Positions 32,540-42,332 are shown, counted from the first letter of the stretch. The stretch: DNA of 64,000 nucleotides from Thiofilum sp. (GCF_016711335.1 NZ_JADJTF010000001.1:620001-684000), one strand, 5' to 3'. Made by a program: numbers and translations. Notes: generated by a model from the letters alone, not told the origin.

Positions 32540-33652
32540 ATGAACCGAGAAGTTCGTTCTGTCTTGCGGCATATCATCCAACGCTATGGTCGTGATTTGG
32601 TCAAACAACCAAGTCTTTGTGATGCTTATATAGCGGATTTCTTGCCAATGTATCCGAAGATCAGACGCTATCTAGTCAAAGCTTTGCAATCCGGTATCGT
32701 GAATCAACTATTACCCGAACCTGATCCGAGCAAGTTTATGGCCTTAAGTAACCAATTAGCCCGTCTAACCGCGCTAGATCCTAATGAAGCTCAAACCATT
32801 ATTCAGTACTGGGCTTATGCCTTATCAAGCGACCCAGAGCGCTTAGCTGATGCACCTAAGGCTAGGCTGTGGAAACCTATACTCGCCTCGCTAGTGGGTA
32901 TAGTAAGTTTAGGCTTATTAGGCGCTTGGGGCTTTAACTACTGGCAGTCAACTAACACGCTTGCACAGTCACATGAAGCGAATGAATTAATGACCGGTGC
33001 CAAACCCATCTTTATTGAGGCGGTTGAAGTGCAACCTAGCCCCGCGCTCCCTTCAGACTCTAGATCTATGCAAACCGCTTCGGCTTTAGCCTTAGCGCCC
33101 TTGACGCAAGCGACTTTAGCGATGACCTCGAATACGGCATTTGCACAGTCTATTGTGAGTGACACCAAAATTACTGCTAATTTAGCAGAACCTATTTTAC
33201 CCACCGACATTGCTACCCTTGCCCCTGAGCAATTACAACGCTTTCAACAGGTACAACGGACTCAGCAACTTAATCAGGACGCGTTAAATGCATTACAACG
33301 CTTTGCTGATATTCAACAGCGTTATGTACAAAAGCAACAAGCACTACAAACGCTCAATGTAATGTGGGCGAATACTCAACAGCCTTACTACCGCCAACAA
33401 CAGCAAGCCATTGGTAATCAACTTCAGCAACTCGGTGTCCAGTTAGATGACAGTCTAGGGCTTTATAATGCAGCCCTACAGGGTTTATGTAGCGTGATTA
33501 ATGGAGATGAGTTGCTTTTGGATACCATTGACGGCTCTCCCCTACAAACATTAATCCGCCAACAGGTCAGCGCCTGTCAGAGCGATCAAGTGCTTACTCT
33601 AGAACGTATCCAACTGATTCAAGGTCTACAAATGCTGCAAGCCAGCCGCTAA
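32540..33652 (+). CDS. Unrecognised single-pass membrane protein with N-terminal helical domain
   Basis: From ATG 32540 (GAGG upstream) the product is 370 residues. The N-terminal 95 residues (RHIIQRYGRDLVKQPSLCDA through IIQYWAYALS) resemble a helical domain I recall from the N terminus of many modular bacterial proteins (YGxxL..P..C...L.D..P......L..AL..G); this is memory, not a search. A membrane helix (about 106-124) follows. Then comes an Ala/Thr/Ser linker and a Gln-rich, probably coiled-coil C-terminal half with two Cys (CSVIN, SACQSD). If the helix is single-pass, the N-terminal domain is cytoplasmic and the rest periplasmic. It is separated from the preceding orphan genes by a terminator. 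Confidence 0.6.
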   Translation: MNREVRSVLRHIIQRYGRDLVKQPSLCDAYIADFLPMYPKIRRYLVKALQSGIVNQLLPEPDPSKFMALSNQLARLTALDPNEAQTIIQYWAYALSSDPERLADAPKARLWKPILASLVGIVSLGLLGAWGFNYWQSTNTLAQSHEANELMTGAKPIFIEAVEVQPSPALPSDSRSMQTASALALAPLTQATLAMTSNTAFAQSIVSDTKITANLAEPILPTDIATLAPEQLQRFQQVQRTQQLNQDALNALQRFADIQQRYVQKQQALQTLNVMWANTQQPYYRQQQQAIGNQLQQLGVQLDDSLGLYNAALQGLCSVINGDELLLDTIDGSPLQTLIRQQVSACQSDQVLTLERIQLIQGLQMLQASR

Positions 33653-33715
33653 TAAGTACTTGAGCCAAAGTAATCGTTTATTTACAGCGCCAGCGGAAGA
33701 AATACACGCTTACTT

Positions 33716-34441
33716 TTAGCTGGATACTGAGTTCATACCTAGCTGCTTAAGTAGGTGAGCGAAATCATCTGGTAAAGCAGCATTCAGTGTTAATACCTGC
33801 CCATCAATAGGGTGAGTCAGTACTAAACGAGTAGCATGCAACAATAAACGCTGGCAATTGAAACGCTGGCGAAAAAGTTGATTATGTTTGCCATCGCCGT
33901 GTGTGGTATCTCCTATAATAGGATGGAAAATATGCTTCATATGGCGTCGCAGTTGATGTTTGCGCCCCGTTTTAGGCTCTAGCGCCATTAGGGAATAACG
34001 CGCCGTCGGGTAACGCCCAACTGCCCAAGGCAATTCTGCTTGTGCCAAGGTAGCATAATGTGTAATAGCCTCTTGTGGCGGTTTATCACTCTCTGCTAGA
34101 GCATCGGCAATGCGATCCAGTTGCTCTTGTAGCGGATAATCGATAATACCCGACTCCGCACAATAGCCACGGACTAGCGCTAGATACTGTTTAGCGATTA
34201 AACCTTGGGTGAATTGCTCAGTAAGTTGACGTGCTATCTCGCTGCTTAAAGCAAACACTAAAATACCAGAGGTAGGTTTATCCAAGCGATGCACAGGATA
34301 CACTTTTTGACCGATTTGATCACGGGTCAGTTGAATAGCAAATTGGGTTTCGTGTTTATCAATCAGGCTACGATGCACTAATAAACCACTCGGCTTATTA
34401 ATCGCTACTACGTAATTATCCCTATAGACCAGCTCTAACAT
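33716..34441 (-). CDS. truC: tRNA pseudouridine(65) synthase TruC (RluA family)
   Basis: The 241-residue protein is a short RluA-type pseudouridine synthase without an S4 domain, as TruC is. The catalytic motif is VHRLDKPTSG with D54, followed by KQYLALVRGY and the ALEPKTGRKHQLRRHMKHI block. It isomerises U65 in certain tRNAs. RluA-family members with other targets have similar motifs, so substrate assignment rests on length and the HRHMKHIFHPIIGD-like segment typical of TruC. Confidence 0.88.
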   Translation of the reverse strand: MLELVYRDNYVVAINKPSGLLVHRSLIDKHETQFAIQLTRDQIGQKVYPVHRLDKPTSGILVFALSSEIARQLTEQFTQGLIAKQYLALVRGYCAESGIIDYPLQEQLDRIADALAESDKPPQEAITHYATLAQAELPWAVGRYPTARYSLMALEPKTGRKHQLRRHMKHIFHPIIGDTTHGDGKHNQLFRQRFNCQRLLLHATRLVLTHPIDGQVLTLNAALPDDFAHLLKQLGMNSVSS

Positions 34442-34633
34442 TATTGACTATCCTAATAGCAACGCTAGATCAAAAAGCTTAAGCCTATCACACCTACTCT
34501 GCTGTGAAAGACTCCCCTAGCCTAGCTCGCTCGCCTTTATAGTAAAACTTTACTCTAGCTTTTAAGTGCATAGGGTCAGCATCAGACCGCGCTTTACCCT
34601 AAACTAGCTAAGCCTTAACTCAACAATAGGTTT

Positions 34634-35896
34634 ATGATGATGAATGAAATTGCAACCACTCCCGCTATAGATCCTCCAGACGCTCCCCTTACCTTGGAAA
34701 AAACTCAAACGGCTAATACGCAAATACTACCCTTTCAGTTTACGGGTAATGGCAGTGAGTATTTTAAAATCTGGATTGTTAATATCTTACTTTCTATCGT
34801 AACACTCGGTATTTATTCTGCATGGGCTACTGTACGTACTAAACGTTATTTTTATGGTAATACTATTTTTGATCAGGCTAGTTTTGAATATCATGCGACA
34901 CCTATACAGATTTTAAAAGGACGTATTATTGCTTTAAGCCTAGTGGTTTTATATGTGGTTTTAACACAGCTTTCGCCCATGCTAGCTTTAGGTGCTTTGG
35001 GTATCATCTTAGTATTAACCCCTTGGGCAGTATGGAGCGGACTACGTTTTAATGCTCATATGAGTAGTTATCGCAATGTACGCTTTGGCTTTACTGGGCA
35101 GTTAAAAAGAGCGTATTGGATTATGCTATTCCTGCCTGCTATCCCCCTATTAATAGGTGCACTAATCGGTGGCGCATTATTTGGCTTTAATAGTTTAGAG
35201 TTTTTAGCTGAAGATACTGCTCTATTTTTAGGCTCGGGCTTAATGACTATGGCAGTGTTGGTTTTCTATATTATTATGCCCTATATTCAAAAACTGTATA
35301 CTGAGTATTATATTAATCACTCCCACTATGGGCAGGGACAATTTAATGCTCTCTTAGAAACCAAGTTTTACTACAAAATTTATCTAAAAACTTTATTAAG
35401 AGGTATTGCCCTATATATAGTAATAGGGCTTCTAACAATAGCCTTAGTCTTTCCTCTAATGTCTATGCTAAGTGGTTTAGAAAGTAGTGAGCCTAGTATA
35501 GGTATCATTTTCATAATGACTATTTTAGGAGGGTTATTTTACTTTTTTTTAATAGCCGTAGGCTTATGGTTTACTGCCTATTTAAAGGTTAGATTACGCA
35601 ATTACTCCTATAATCTGACTCAACTCGATAATGTCTTACGTCTACGCTCAAGTGCTTCGTCAACGTCACTTTGGGGTATCTATGTGCTCAATTTATTTTT
35701 ACTAATTATTACCTTGGGTTTAGCGCATCCTTGGAATAAAGTACGTTTAGCGCGTTATGAAGCGCAAACCCTAGCGGCTGAGGTGGCTGGCCCACTCGAC
35801 CACTATATCAGCCAACGTCAAGCCGAACAGTCATCGCTAGGCGATCAAATTGGTGACGTATTTGATTTACCCGTCAGTTCAGGATTAGGTCTATAA
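34634..35896 (+). CDS. YjgN/DUF898 family integral membrane protein
   Basis: The 420-residue protein has about eight membrane helices and the DUF898 pattern: FQFTGNGSEYFKIWIVNILLSI, YSAWATVRTKRYFYGNT, and a C-terminal repeat of the same type (TLGLAHPWNKVRLARYEAQTL). The function is not established. Its last base overlaps the start of the M48 peptidase gene (TAATG), and DUF898-M48 pairs recur in proteobacteria, so the two probably act together at the inner membrane. Three in-frame ATG codons cluster at the start. Confidence 0.85.
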   Translation: MMMNEIATTPAIDPPDAPLTLEKTQTANTQILPFQFTGNGSEYFKIWIVNILLSIVTLGIYSAWATVRTKRYFYGNTIFDQASFEYHATPIQILKGRIIALSLVVLYVVLTQLSPMLALGALGIILVLTPWAVWSGLRFNAHMSSYRNVRFGFTGQLKRAYWIMLFLPAIPLLIGALIGGALFGFNSLEFLAEDTALFLGSGLMTMAVLVFYIIMPYIQKLYTEYYINHSHYGQGQFNALLETKFYYKIYLKTLLRGIALYIVIGLLTIALVFPLMSMLSGLESSEPSIGIIFIMTILGGLFYFFLIAVGLWFTAYLKVRLRNYSYNLTQLDNVLRLRSSASSTSLWGIYVLNLFLLIITLGLAHPWNKVRLARYEAQTLAAEVAGPLDHYISQRQAEQSSLGDQIGDVFDLPVSSGLGL

Positions 35897-37080
35897 TGCA
35901 AGGTTTTTGGTACGCCCCTCATAGCTCAGCTCGCTTGCCTGCTGAGCTAATTTTTAAACATGACCGTTATCTGTTAACTATCGAAGGACAAGCCCCAAAA
36001 ACAGGTACCGCTAATAGCCTCGATGTGAGTGACCGCGTGGGCAATATCGCACGCAAAATCACTTTTGAGGACGGCTCACTATTTGAAACGCTTGATAATG
36101 CAACGATTGATACTTGGTTAAATCAGATCGATCACGATGATAGCCGTAGTCATACTCTGCACATTTTAGAATCACGCTGGCGTTGGATTGGTTTAGCACT
36201 CGTCGCTACGATTGTAATTGTATGGGCAAGTATTCGCTTTGGTTTGCCGTGGGGAAGTGAAAAATTGGCTTATGCTTTACCTGATCAGGCGAATCAATGG
36301 ATTGCAGAAGGTGCAATGGAGAGTTTAGATGAGGTAATGTTTGAGCCTAGCCAATTATCTGAAGCTCGCCAAGCTGAAATTCAGCAGCATTTTCAAACTC
36401 AATTAGTACCTCTCCAAGATGGTAAACACTCTTATAAACTACTATTTCGTTATATGCCGGAAATGGATCTTGCGGACATACTCGCGGATTTAGACATTAC
36501 TCAAGAGGAGGAAAACAAAGACTCCGATACTCCCGCAAAAACTAAACCACCTATTAAATACGATGGTCCCGGCGTAGCTAATGCGTTTGCTCTGCCATCA
36601 GGAGAAATTGTTATCACTGATAGCTTAATTGCACTAGCTAAGAATCAAGCTGAAATAGACTCCATATTATTACATGAAATGGGTCATGTGGAATATCGTC
36701 ATAGTTTACGCCAACTTATAGAATCTTCCGCTTTATCATTAGGTGTGTTATTAATTATTGGTGATCCATCAGCGCTAAATAGTTTATTAATAGGCTTACC
36801 TACGTTTCTAGTGAATAATCATTATTCTCGCACCCATGAATCAGAAGCTGATGAGTATGCATTTAAGAAAATGCTCAAAGCTAAAATTGATCCTATTGTT
36901 TTTAGTCATATTATGGATCGCTTAGAAAAGCAGGGTTTAACGGAGGCTGAGATTAAAGAGCTGGAGGACGATAATGGCTCTAATGTTAGTGAGTATTTGT
37001 CTACTCACCCTAATACAGTTGAGCGTATGCAAAATGCCAAACGCTATTCTGAGCAATATCAGCAGCAAGTTGCTCAATAA
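35896..37080 (+). CDS. M48 family zinc metallopeptidase, membrane-anchored
   Basis: The 394-residue protein has an N-terminal domain of about 90 residues, a membrane helix (about 95-113) and an M48 peptidase domain with HEMGH at 260-264. The third-ligand motif ESEADEYAF follows at about 315-323. M48 enzymes such as HtpX and LoiP degrade misfolded membrane or envelope proteins. By topology the peptidase domain should be periplasmic if the N terminus is inside. Its start overlaps the DUF898 gene, so translation is coupled. Confidence 0.88.
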   Translation: MQGFWYAPHSSARLPAELIFKHDRYLLTIEGQAPKTGTANSLDVSDRVGNIARKITFEDGSLFETLDNATIDTWLNQIDHDDSRSHTLHILESRWRWIGLALVATIVIVWASIRFGLPWGSEKLAYALPDQANQWIAEGAMESLDEVMFEPSQLSEARQAEIQQHFQTQLVPLQDGKHSYKLLFRYMPEMDLADILADLDITQEEENKDSDTPAKTKPPIKYDGPGVANAFALPSGEIVITDSLIALAKNQAEIDSILLHEMGHVEYRHSLRQLIESSALSLGVLLIIGDPSALNSLLIGLPTFLVNNHYSRTHESEADEYAFKKMLKAKIDPIVFSHIMDRLEKQGLTEAEIKELEDDNGSNVSEYLSTHPNTVERMQNAKRYSEQYQQQVAQ

Positions 37081-37099
37081 TTTAACGTCTTAATTTAAC

Positions 37100-37127
37100 A
37101 AGGTCGTAAGTTAGGACTTACGACCTT
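37100..37127. terminator. Bidirectional terminator between M48 gene and ycaO
   Basis: AAGGTCGTAAG (37100-37110) and CTTACGACCTT (37117-37127) form a perfect 11-bp stem with loop TTAGGA between convergent genes. Confidence 0.75.
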
Positions 37128-37141
37128 TGATTCTATAATTG

Positions 37142-38869
37142 CTACCTTAGCAAATACGCTAACTCAGGATGAATCTTGCCATAAGCCTTGAGTAGCTGCT
37201 GATGCATGGCACAGCCCTCTAAGGCTAAAGTAGGTGAAGGCACACCCCAAAAACGTAAAGTGCCATTAATTAAATCTTCGGCTTTAGCAACGGTTTCACG
37301 CCCAAATAAGCCGACAATGCCTTTACTGTAGCGGCTGGTGTCGTCCATCCCCAAGAGCACCTCAATACAGCGATACACTCGACGACGCTCTGGATCAAGC
37401 TGTTCAAAGTGGCGAATCCAATCACAACCCTCTAATACCGCTTCTTCATCCTCAATCGCTAGTGCTAGCAGAGTTTTTAACTCACCTACACGCATATCCG
37501 CCCACAAAGTACCCGCATCAGGTGCTAGCCCTATCAAAGCAGCAATAGGCTGCATATCATCCAGCCCTAACTCTTCAATCGCATCATATAGCTCACCTAA
37601 CTCATCCTCTTCTAATTCGGCTAGGGTTAAAATCGCCTCACGCAATGCATTACCGGTATTATTATTGTCCCATTCTAAATCTTCTGGCGGATAAATCTCG
37701 GACATAGAGGGCACAATAATACGGCAGGCATACATACCTAAATGCTCATAATCCATAATATAAATATCGCATTCTTCATCATGGATTAAATCACACAGAT
37801 ACTTAAACTCTTGCTCAGTCGTCCCCGAATAATCCCAATCTGCAAATACATAATCCGCTTTATAGCTTAAGAAATCCCAATGAATAATCCCGCTGGAATC
37901 AATAAAGTGGGTCTCTAAATTATGCGGATGGGCAATTTCTTCTAAATTAAATCCGGGTTCTGCAAAGCCTGCTAACTTATCTAAAACACGCCCTTGTAAT
38001 AACTCAGTCAACGCTCGCTCTAAAGCGACTTCAAAACGCGGGTGTGCCCCGAAACTGGCATAACACCCTTGATCTTCGGGATTGAGCAATGTGACATTCA
38101 TGACCGGATAGCACCCGCCTAAGGATGCATCTTTCACCACGATGCCAAATCCAGCGGCTCTTAAAGCCTCCACTCCTGCCTGAATTTTGGGATAACGCGC
38201 AATGACCTCTTCAGATACATCAGGCAAACACAAACCTTCAGCGATAATTTTAAATTTAATATACCGCTCTAGTATTTCGGATAAAGCTTGAACCCGTGCC
38301 TCGGCTTTAGTATTGCCTGCCGACATGCCATTACTGACATATAAATTGCCAATAATATTGACCGGAAACCAAACCGTTTGACCATCCCGTACCCGCTGAT
38401 AAGGTAGAGCACAGACACCACGCTCATCATTACCTGAGTTTAGATCCACTAAATCATATAGCTCTAAACTCCCCTGAGGGTTATAGAACTCTAACAATTC
38501 GGGAGTCAGTAACTCTTCAGGCCAATCACCGTCGGGCGTATCAAACCAACGTTCCGAGGGATAGTGTACAAAAGTTGCGTTAGCAATCTTTTCTCCTAAG
38601 TAGTAATCTGCCCAAAAATAATTGCAGCTCAGGCGCTCAATAAATTCACCTAGCGCACTGGCTAAAGCAGCTAAGCGGCTAGCCCCTTTACCATTAGTGA
38701 ATAACAACGGACAATCACGGTCACGAATATGGACTGACCATACATTAGCGACTGGATTGAGCCATTGATGTTCCTCGATATGAAACCCTAACGCGGTTAG
38801 GCGATGTTGCATACGTTCAATCGATAGTTCGAGTGCTGCGTCTTTGCCGGGGATGAAACTCTCAGTCAT
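37142..38869 (-). CDS. ycaO: YcaO, ribosomal protein S12 methylthiotransferase accessory factor
   Basis: The 575-residue protein aligns in style and length with E. coli YcaO (586 residues): ATP-grasp-like YcaO domain with GKGASRLAALASALGEFIERL (the ESCR-type nucleotide site) and SEILERYIKFKI. An acidic C-terminal TPR-like half with DLEWDNNNTGNALR follows. YcaO proteins use ATP to activate amide backbones; this class is linked to beta-methylthiolation of S12. The operon-free setting with no precursor peptide or dehydrogenase nearby argues against a thiazole/oxazole natural-product cluster. Confidence 0.9.
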   Translation of the reverse strand: MTESFIPGKDAALELSIERMQHRLTALGFHIEEHQWLNPVANVWSVHIRDRDCPLLFTNGKGASRLAALASALGEFIERLSCNYFWADYYLGEKIANATFVHYPSERWFDTPDGDWPEELLTPELLEFYNPQGSLELYDLVDLNSGNDERGVCALPYQRVRDGQTVWFPVNIIGNLYVSNGMSAGNTKAEARVQALSEILERYIKFKIIAEGLCLPDVSEEVIARYPKIQAGVEALRAAGFGIVVKDASLGGCYPVMNVTLLNPEDQGCYASFGAHPRFEVALERALTELLQGRVLDKLAGFAEPGFNLEEIAHPHNLETHFIDSSGIIHWDFLSYKADYVFADWDYSGTTEQEFKYLCDLIHDEECDIYIMDYEHLGMYACRIIVPSMSEIYPPEDLEWDNNNTGNALREAILTLAELEEDELGELYDAIEELGLDDMQPIAALIGLAPDAGTLWADMRVGELKTLLALAIEDEEAVLEGCDWIRHFEQLDPERRRVYRCIEVLLGMDDTSRYSKGIVGLFGRETVAKAEDLINGTLRFWGVPSPTLALEGCAMHQQLLKAYGKIHPELAYLLR

Positions 38870-39009
38870 GATGCTCTCGTGGTAATGGGGTTTTGCGGTA
38901 TTTTAGCGCATATTGGCGCAAGACTGACATTAAATCTCTATACTCGCGCTAAGTTAGTGTGCAAAGCGGTCACTGGTAGGGTAGCTGCTGTGTTAATGGC
39001 AAGGTATTA

Positions 39010-39498
39010 ATGATGGATGGTAAACGACACAATTGGCTTTGGATGCTACTCACCTTGGCGGTATTAGCGGGTGCAGCGTGGTACTGGTGGGGTGACTCCA
39101 TCAGCCCCGCTAATCAAACACAAGCGATGCTACGCTTACAATCCTTAAAACAAATACCGGATAGTAAAACCATCGGTTTATTACGCACTCTCAATCCTAG
39201 GGTCAAAGATATTGAAGGTGAATTGGTGTGGGTGAACTCTAAGCAAGAAGGCTCGCTTTATATCCGCCATTTGCCCAAACCCGACACCAATAGTTTTTAT
39301 CAGCTATGGGTGTATGACAGTCATGGCGAGGGTAAACCTATAACGCTAGGGCAATTACTAGCCGCCAACTGGCAAACTGAAAACTATATTCCTCTCAAAG
39401 CATCAACCTTGGTTCAAGAGCCGTATAAGTTTGTGCTCACCTTAGAGCAAAGTGATGACCCGATACCAGAGCAAATTTTGCTAATGGCTCAGCCTTAA
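39010..39498 (+). CDS. RskA C-terminal-like (anti-sigma-K type) membrane protein lacking the sigma-binding domain
   Basis: The 162-residue protein has one membrane helix (about 9-27). The periplasmic part has GELVWVNSKQEGSLYIRHLPKP and FYQLWVYDSHGEGKPITLG, the pattern of the anti-sigma-K factor RskA C-terminal domain. The usual N-terminal zinc-binding anti-sigma domain is absent and no ECF sigma gene is adjacent, so it is a stand-alone relative of unknown role. The start could be either of two adjacent ATG codons. Confidence 0.65.
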   Translation: MMDGKRHNWLWMLLTLAVLAGAAWYWWGDSISPANQTQAMLRLQSLKQIPDSKTIGLLRTLNPRVKDIEGELVWVNSKQEGSLYIRHLPKPDTNSFYQLWVYDSHGEGKPITLGQLLAANWQTENYIPLKASTLVQEPYKFVLTLEQSDDPIPEQILLMAQP

Positions 39499-39586
39499 TG
39501 AGCTTGCTCTACTGTGATGGATATTGCGAGAACTAAGCTGAGCATTATACTCAGCTATTTCAGTAAACCTTAAAAACAAACGTATT

Positions 39587-40285
39587 ATGACTGCCCATAC
39601 TGATAGCCCTTTAGGTTTTTCATCTGCTCAAGAGTCACGCCAAGTCTTAAGCCAAGAGCTGGCTAAGCGTGAACAACAGCTTATGCAACTGCGCTCCGAC
39701 TGTGATCCGATAGTAAGAGCAGAGTTACATTTAGACATTGCGGAAATCATGCTCGAAATCGCTGAACCCGGTATGCAACACGCCGCATGGGGTTTAAGCC
39801 GTGATGCATTTAAATTGGCATTAGGGGCTGAGCACTGGGAAACAGCGGTTAAGGCCTGCGATGTGCTGTATCGGGTAGATTTACCCGCCTCGATTCCAGC
39901 GTTGGGCAATGGGATTTGGTTGGCGGTGACTTATCCGATTGACCCGTCTTTGTCGATTTTAATGTTGAATCATTTGATTGATGCGACTCCTGAAAAAGCG
40001 GATGGTGCGGCGATTGCAGCAGCAGTAGCGCATTATTTGGCAGATGTACGCCTAGAGGGTGAAAAGCGTGAGAGTATGATGTTTTTGACCTCAGCGACGT
40101 TAGGCAAGGTCGCCGAACGTCATAGTCAGGTGCAAAGCCAAGCACAGATGAATCTGTGGATGAATCGCTTACAATTACTAGAGCCAGCGGTGTTTTTGCC
40201 ACGCTTGGGGCAAGTGCTTGAAGCTATAGTGGAGGGACAGTGGTGGTATGATCGGGAGCTATTGCGCTCTAGGTTGCCTGAGTGA
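39587..40285 (+). CDS. Unrecognised helical protein (232 residues)
   Basis: No family is recognised. The protein is soluble, helical, with an N-terminal coiled-coil-like segment (SRQVLSQELAKREQQLMQLR) and TPR-like helix pairs after it. It has normal codon use and follows the RskA-like gene on the same strand by 88 bases, so co-transcription is possible. A nested hairpin follows. Confidence 0.55.
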   Translation: MTAHTDSPLGFSSAQESRQVLSQELAKREQQLMQLRSDCDPIVRAELHLDIAEIMLEIAEPGMQHAAWGLSRDAFKLALGAEHWETAVKACDVLYRVDLPASIPALGNGIWLAVTYPIDPSLSILMLNHLIDATPEKADGAAIAAAVAHYLADVRLEGEKRESMMFLTSATLGKVAERHSQVQSQAQMNLWMNRLQLLEPAVFLPRLGQVLEAIVEGQWWYDRELLRSRLPE

Positions 40286-40292
40286 AGTACGC

Positions 40293-40350
40293 GCTTTGGT
40301 TGGTTCGCTAGGGGCAAAACTCCCTAGCAAACGCGGAAAGACTCCAAAGC
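40293..40350. terminator. Nested hairpin after the 232-residue protein gene
   Basis: The outer pair GCTTTGG / CCAAAGC (40293-40299 and 40344-40350) encloses a perfect GCTAGGG / CCCTAGC stem (40307-40313 and 40322-40328). It stands between convergent genes. A weaker GCTAGC-AAA-GCTAGT hairpin (about 40457-40471) follows near the Sel1 gene stop. Confidence 0.45.
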
Positions 40351-40474
40351 CTTAGCCAAAGACAAGTAGTTAGCTACCTTGTTTGGCGTATCGGACACCA
40401 CGATCCAACCGACAACTCTCACCCCTTAAAATCACTGTCTGTAAGATTAAGTTTGAGCTAGCAAAGCTAGTCCA

Positions 40475-41428
40475 TCACTTAAAGCGCAGTTGCTTACGAT
40501 GAATATAGCCTTGTTTACCGCAAGCATCCGTCTTTAACCACTCACCCGTACCGCTTACTTTAATGGTCTTCTTAGCTTCGACCGTACATAGCACCTTATT
40601 GCCATCCGGTTTAGTACGTACATTAGAAGGGGGATCGAATACTACTGCTTTACGGGTCTTGGTATCAGTCTTTTCTGACTCTTTAGCGTCTTCGTCTTTA
40701 GTCTCACGCTTAGAGACAGATTTACTAGCTTTGTCGGTGTCTTTTGCGCTTTTTTCCGAAACTTTTTCGCTCTTTAGTGGTTCGGCTTGGCTAGCAGCAC
40801 TCACACTATTAGCCGCCACCAACACATTAGCATTACTTAACTGAGTAAGAGTAGCGAGAGCATCACTATCGCCTTGTTGAGCGGCACGGGCATACCATTT
40901 CATAGCTTCTTTTAGGTCTTTAGCAACACCCTCTCCCTTAAAATACATTAAGCCTAAATTGTATTGCCCCGCAGGATCTCCTTGTTGAGCAGCTTTTTTA
41001 AACCACTTGACTGCCTCAACATTATCCTCAGCTATGCCCTCACCTTGATCATACATAAAGCCCACATTCACCTGCGCGGCACTATGTCCCTGATCACCCG
41101 CAAAACGATACCAAATCAGCGCCAAACGCTTATCCTTAGCCACACCCTCACCCTTGTCATACATCAAGGCTAGATTATATTGGGACTTAATATGGCCGCG
41201 CTCTGCAGCTTTGGTATACCAGCGCACGGCTTCTTGATTATTTTCTTTAATGCCTTCACCCGCATCGTAACGCTCGCCTAAAATACTCATAGCCATAATA
41301 TCGCCCTTCTCGGCTAAGGCTTTGAGCTGCTCGATACTCGCTTTTGCATAAGTATTCGCAGCAACAGTGAATGATAAGAATAATGCTGCACACCCAACCA
41401 AGGCAGCAAAACGATGAGGACGAGTCAT
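40475..41428 (-). CDS. Exported Sel1-repeat protein with C-terminal SH3-like domain
   Basis: I use ATG 41428 (AGGGA upstream), giving 317 residues with a signal peptide ending near VAANTYA; an earlier in-frame start at 41494 adds a second hydrophobic run. Four Sel1-like repeats follow (about 30-185), each with A..LG..Y..GEG(V/I)..D...A..WY..AA..G. A Lys/Ser/Asp-rich linker comes next, then a bacterial SH3-like domain (about 255-317, FDPPSNVRTKPDGNKVLC, GEWLKTDACGKQGYIH). Sel1 proteins are scaffolds; with an SH3b domain this one may bind the cell wall. Confidence 0.85.
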   Translation of the reverse strand: MTRPHRFAALVGCAALFLSFTVAANTYAKASIEQLKALAEKGDIMAMSILGERYDAGEGIKENNQEAVRWYTKAAERGHIKSQYNLALMYDKGEGVAKDKRLALIWYRFAGDQGHSAAQVNVGFMYDQGEGIAEDNVEAVKWFKKAAQQGDPAGQYNLGLMYFKGEGVAKDLKEAMKWYARAAQQGDSDALATLTQLSNANVLVAANSVSAASQAEPLKSEKVSEKSAKDTDKASKSVSKRETKDEDAKESEKTDTKTRKAVVFDPPSNVRTKPDGNKVLCTVEAKKTIKVSGTGEWLKTDACGKQGYIHRKQLRFK

Positions 41429-41563
41429 GTCAATCCCTTGCATAAAATTAAAAACCACACCTAAAACCACTACTAGGCTGCATAGGCACACCATACGCAG
41501 CCCAATACGCTAGCGATTTACATTATTGTGAAGTCACTTTAGCAATGCAATCTTATGTTTAAT

Positions 41564-42157
41564 TTAGCGCCACCCTAGTTTCTGTGCCCACTTTAATTGG
41601 GCTTGTTTATAAGCTTTTAAATCGCTGGGCGCTTTACCCCCTAATTGAGCAACCTCTTCCATCTGACGCTGGCGGGTGAACTCATACGCGGGTAAACCAA
41701 CCGCCTTACGCCGTTCATCTAAGGTTTCGGGTTGCTCAATCTCCGCACTCAGTTCACCTTTAGTATCCCAATCTAAAAAAGTGCCGTAAAACTGGGCTTG
41801 CCCCTGATTAAATCGTACCCGATCTAATAAAAAAGCCAGTTGGCGTTGCGTCACCTCACCACGTGCTGCGGCCACATTTAAAGTCGCTAAAAACTTACGC
41901 TGTAAGGTAGGCCATTCATTCGCATACTGAGCAATAGACCATGCGGCATAGGCTCCTTCCTCGCCTACCATTGCCACCGTCGGCCAGCTACCATATTCAT
42001 CAATCATATTATTAAGACGTTGAGCATTATTACCTTGCAGCGAGCGCATTTTAGCCGAGTAGTTAGGATCTAATGGCTCTAAGGCTTCACCTGCATAGGA
42101 CGCTTGATCCATCTGTTGCTTCATTTCAATTAATTGAGTGCGGAGTTCTGAATTCAT
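41564..42157 (-). CDS. DUF6624-like protein
   Basis: The 197-residue soluble protein has the pattern I associate with DUF6624: NNMIDEYGSWPTVAMVGEEGAYAAW, QRKFLATLNVAAARGEV, LAFLLDRV and GQAQFYGTFLDW. No function is known for the family. A good ribosome site (AAGGAAAC) precedes the ATG. The gene stands alone on the minus strand, divergent from mutY. Confidence 0.65.
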   Translation of the reverse strand: MNSELRTQLIEMKQQMDQASYAGEALEPLDPNYSAKMRSLQGNNAQRLNNMIDEYGSWPTVAMVGEEGAYAAWSIAQYANEWPTLQRKFLATLNVAAARGEVTQRQLAFLLDRVRFNQGQAQFYGTFLDWDTKGELSAEIEQPETLDERRKAVGLPAYEFTRQRQMEEVAQLGGKAPSDLKAYKQAQLKWAQKLGWR

Positions 42158-42332
42158 GGTCTGTTTCCTTTTTTATTATCACTAATGATGGCTAGGGTAT
42201 GACAGACAGGGAAATTTAGCGGCACGAATGGCAAGATCTTAGATGAAAGGTAGATACATATAGATCAAAGGTCTGCACTCCCTAAAGAGTCATATTGGCT
42301 GGGGTAAAATGGCTCCAAAAAATTAACTCTTT

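Noticed and set aside
37142..38869. A thiazole/oxazole-modified peptide cluster around the YcaO gene
   Set aside because: Length and motifs fit the S12-linked YcaO, and no precursor peptide, dehydrogenase or transporter is adjacent.
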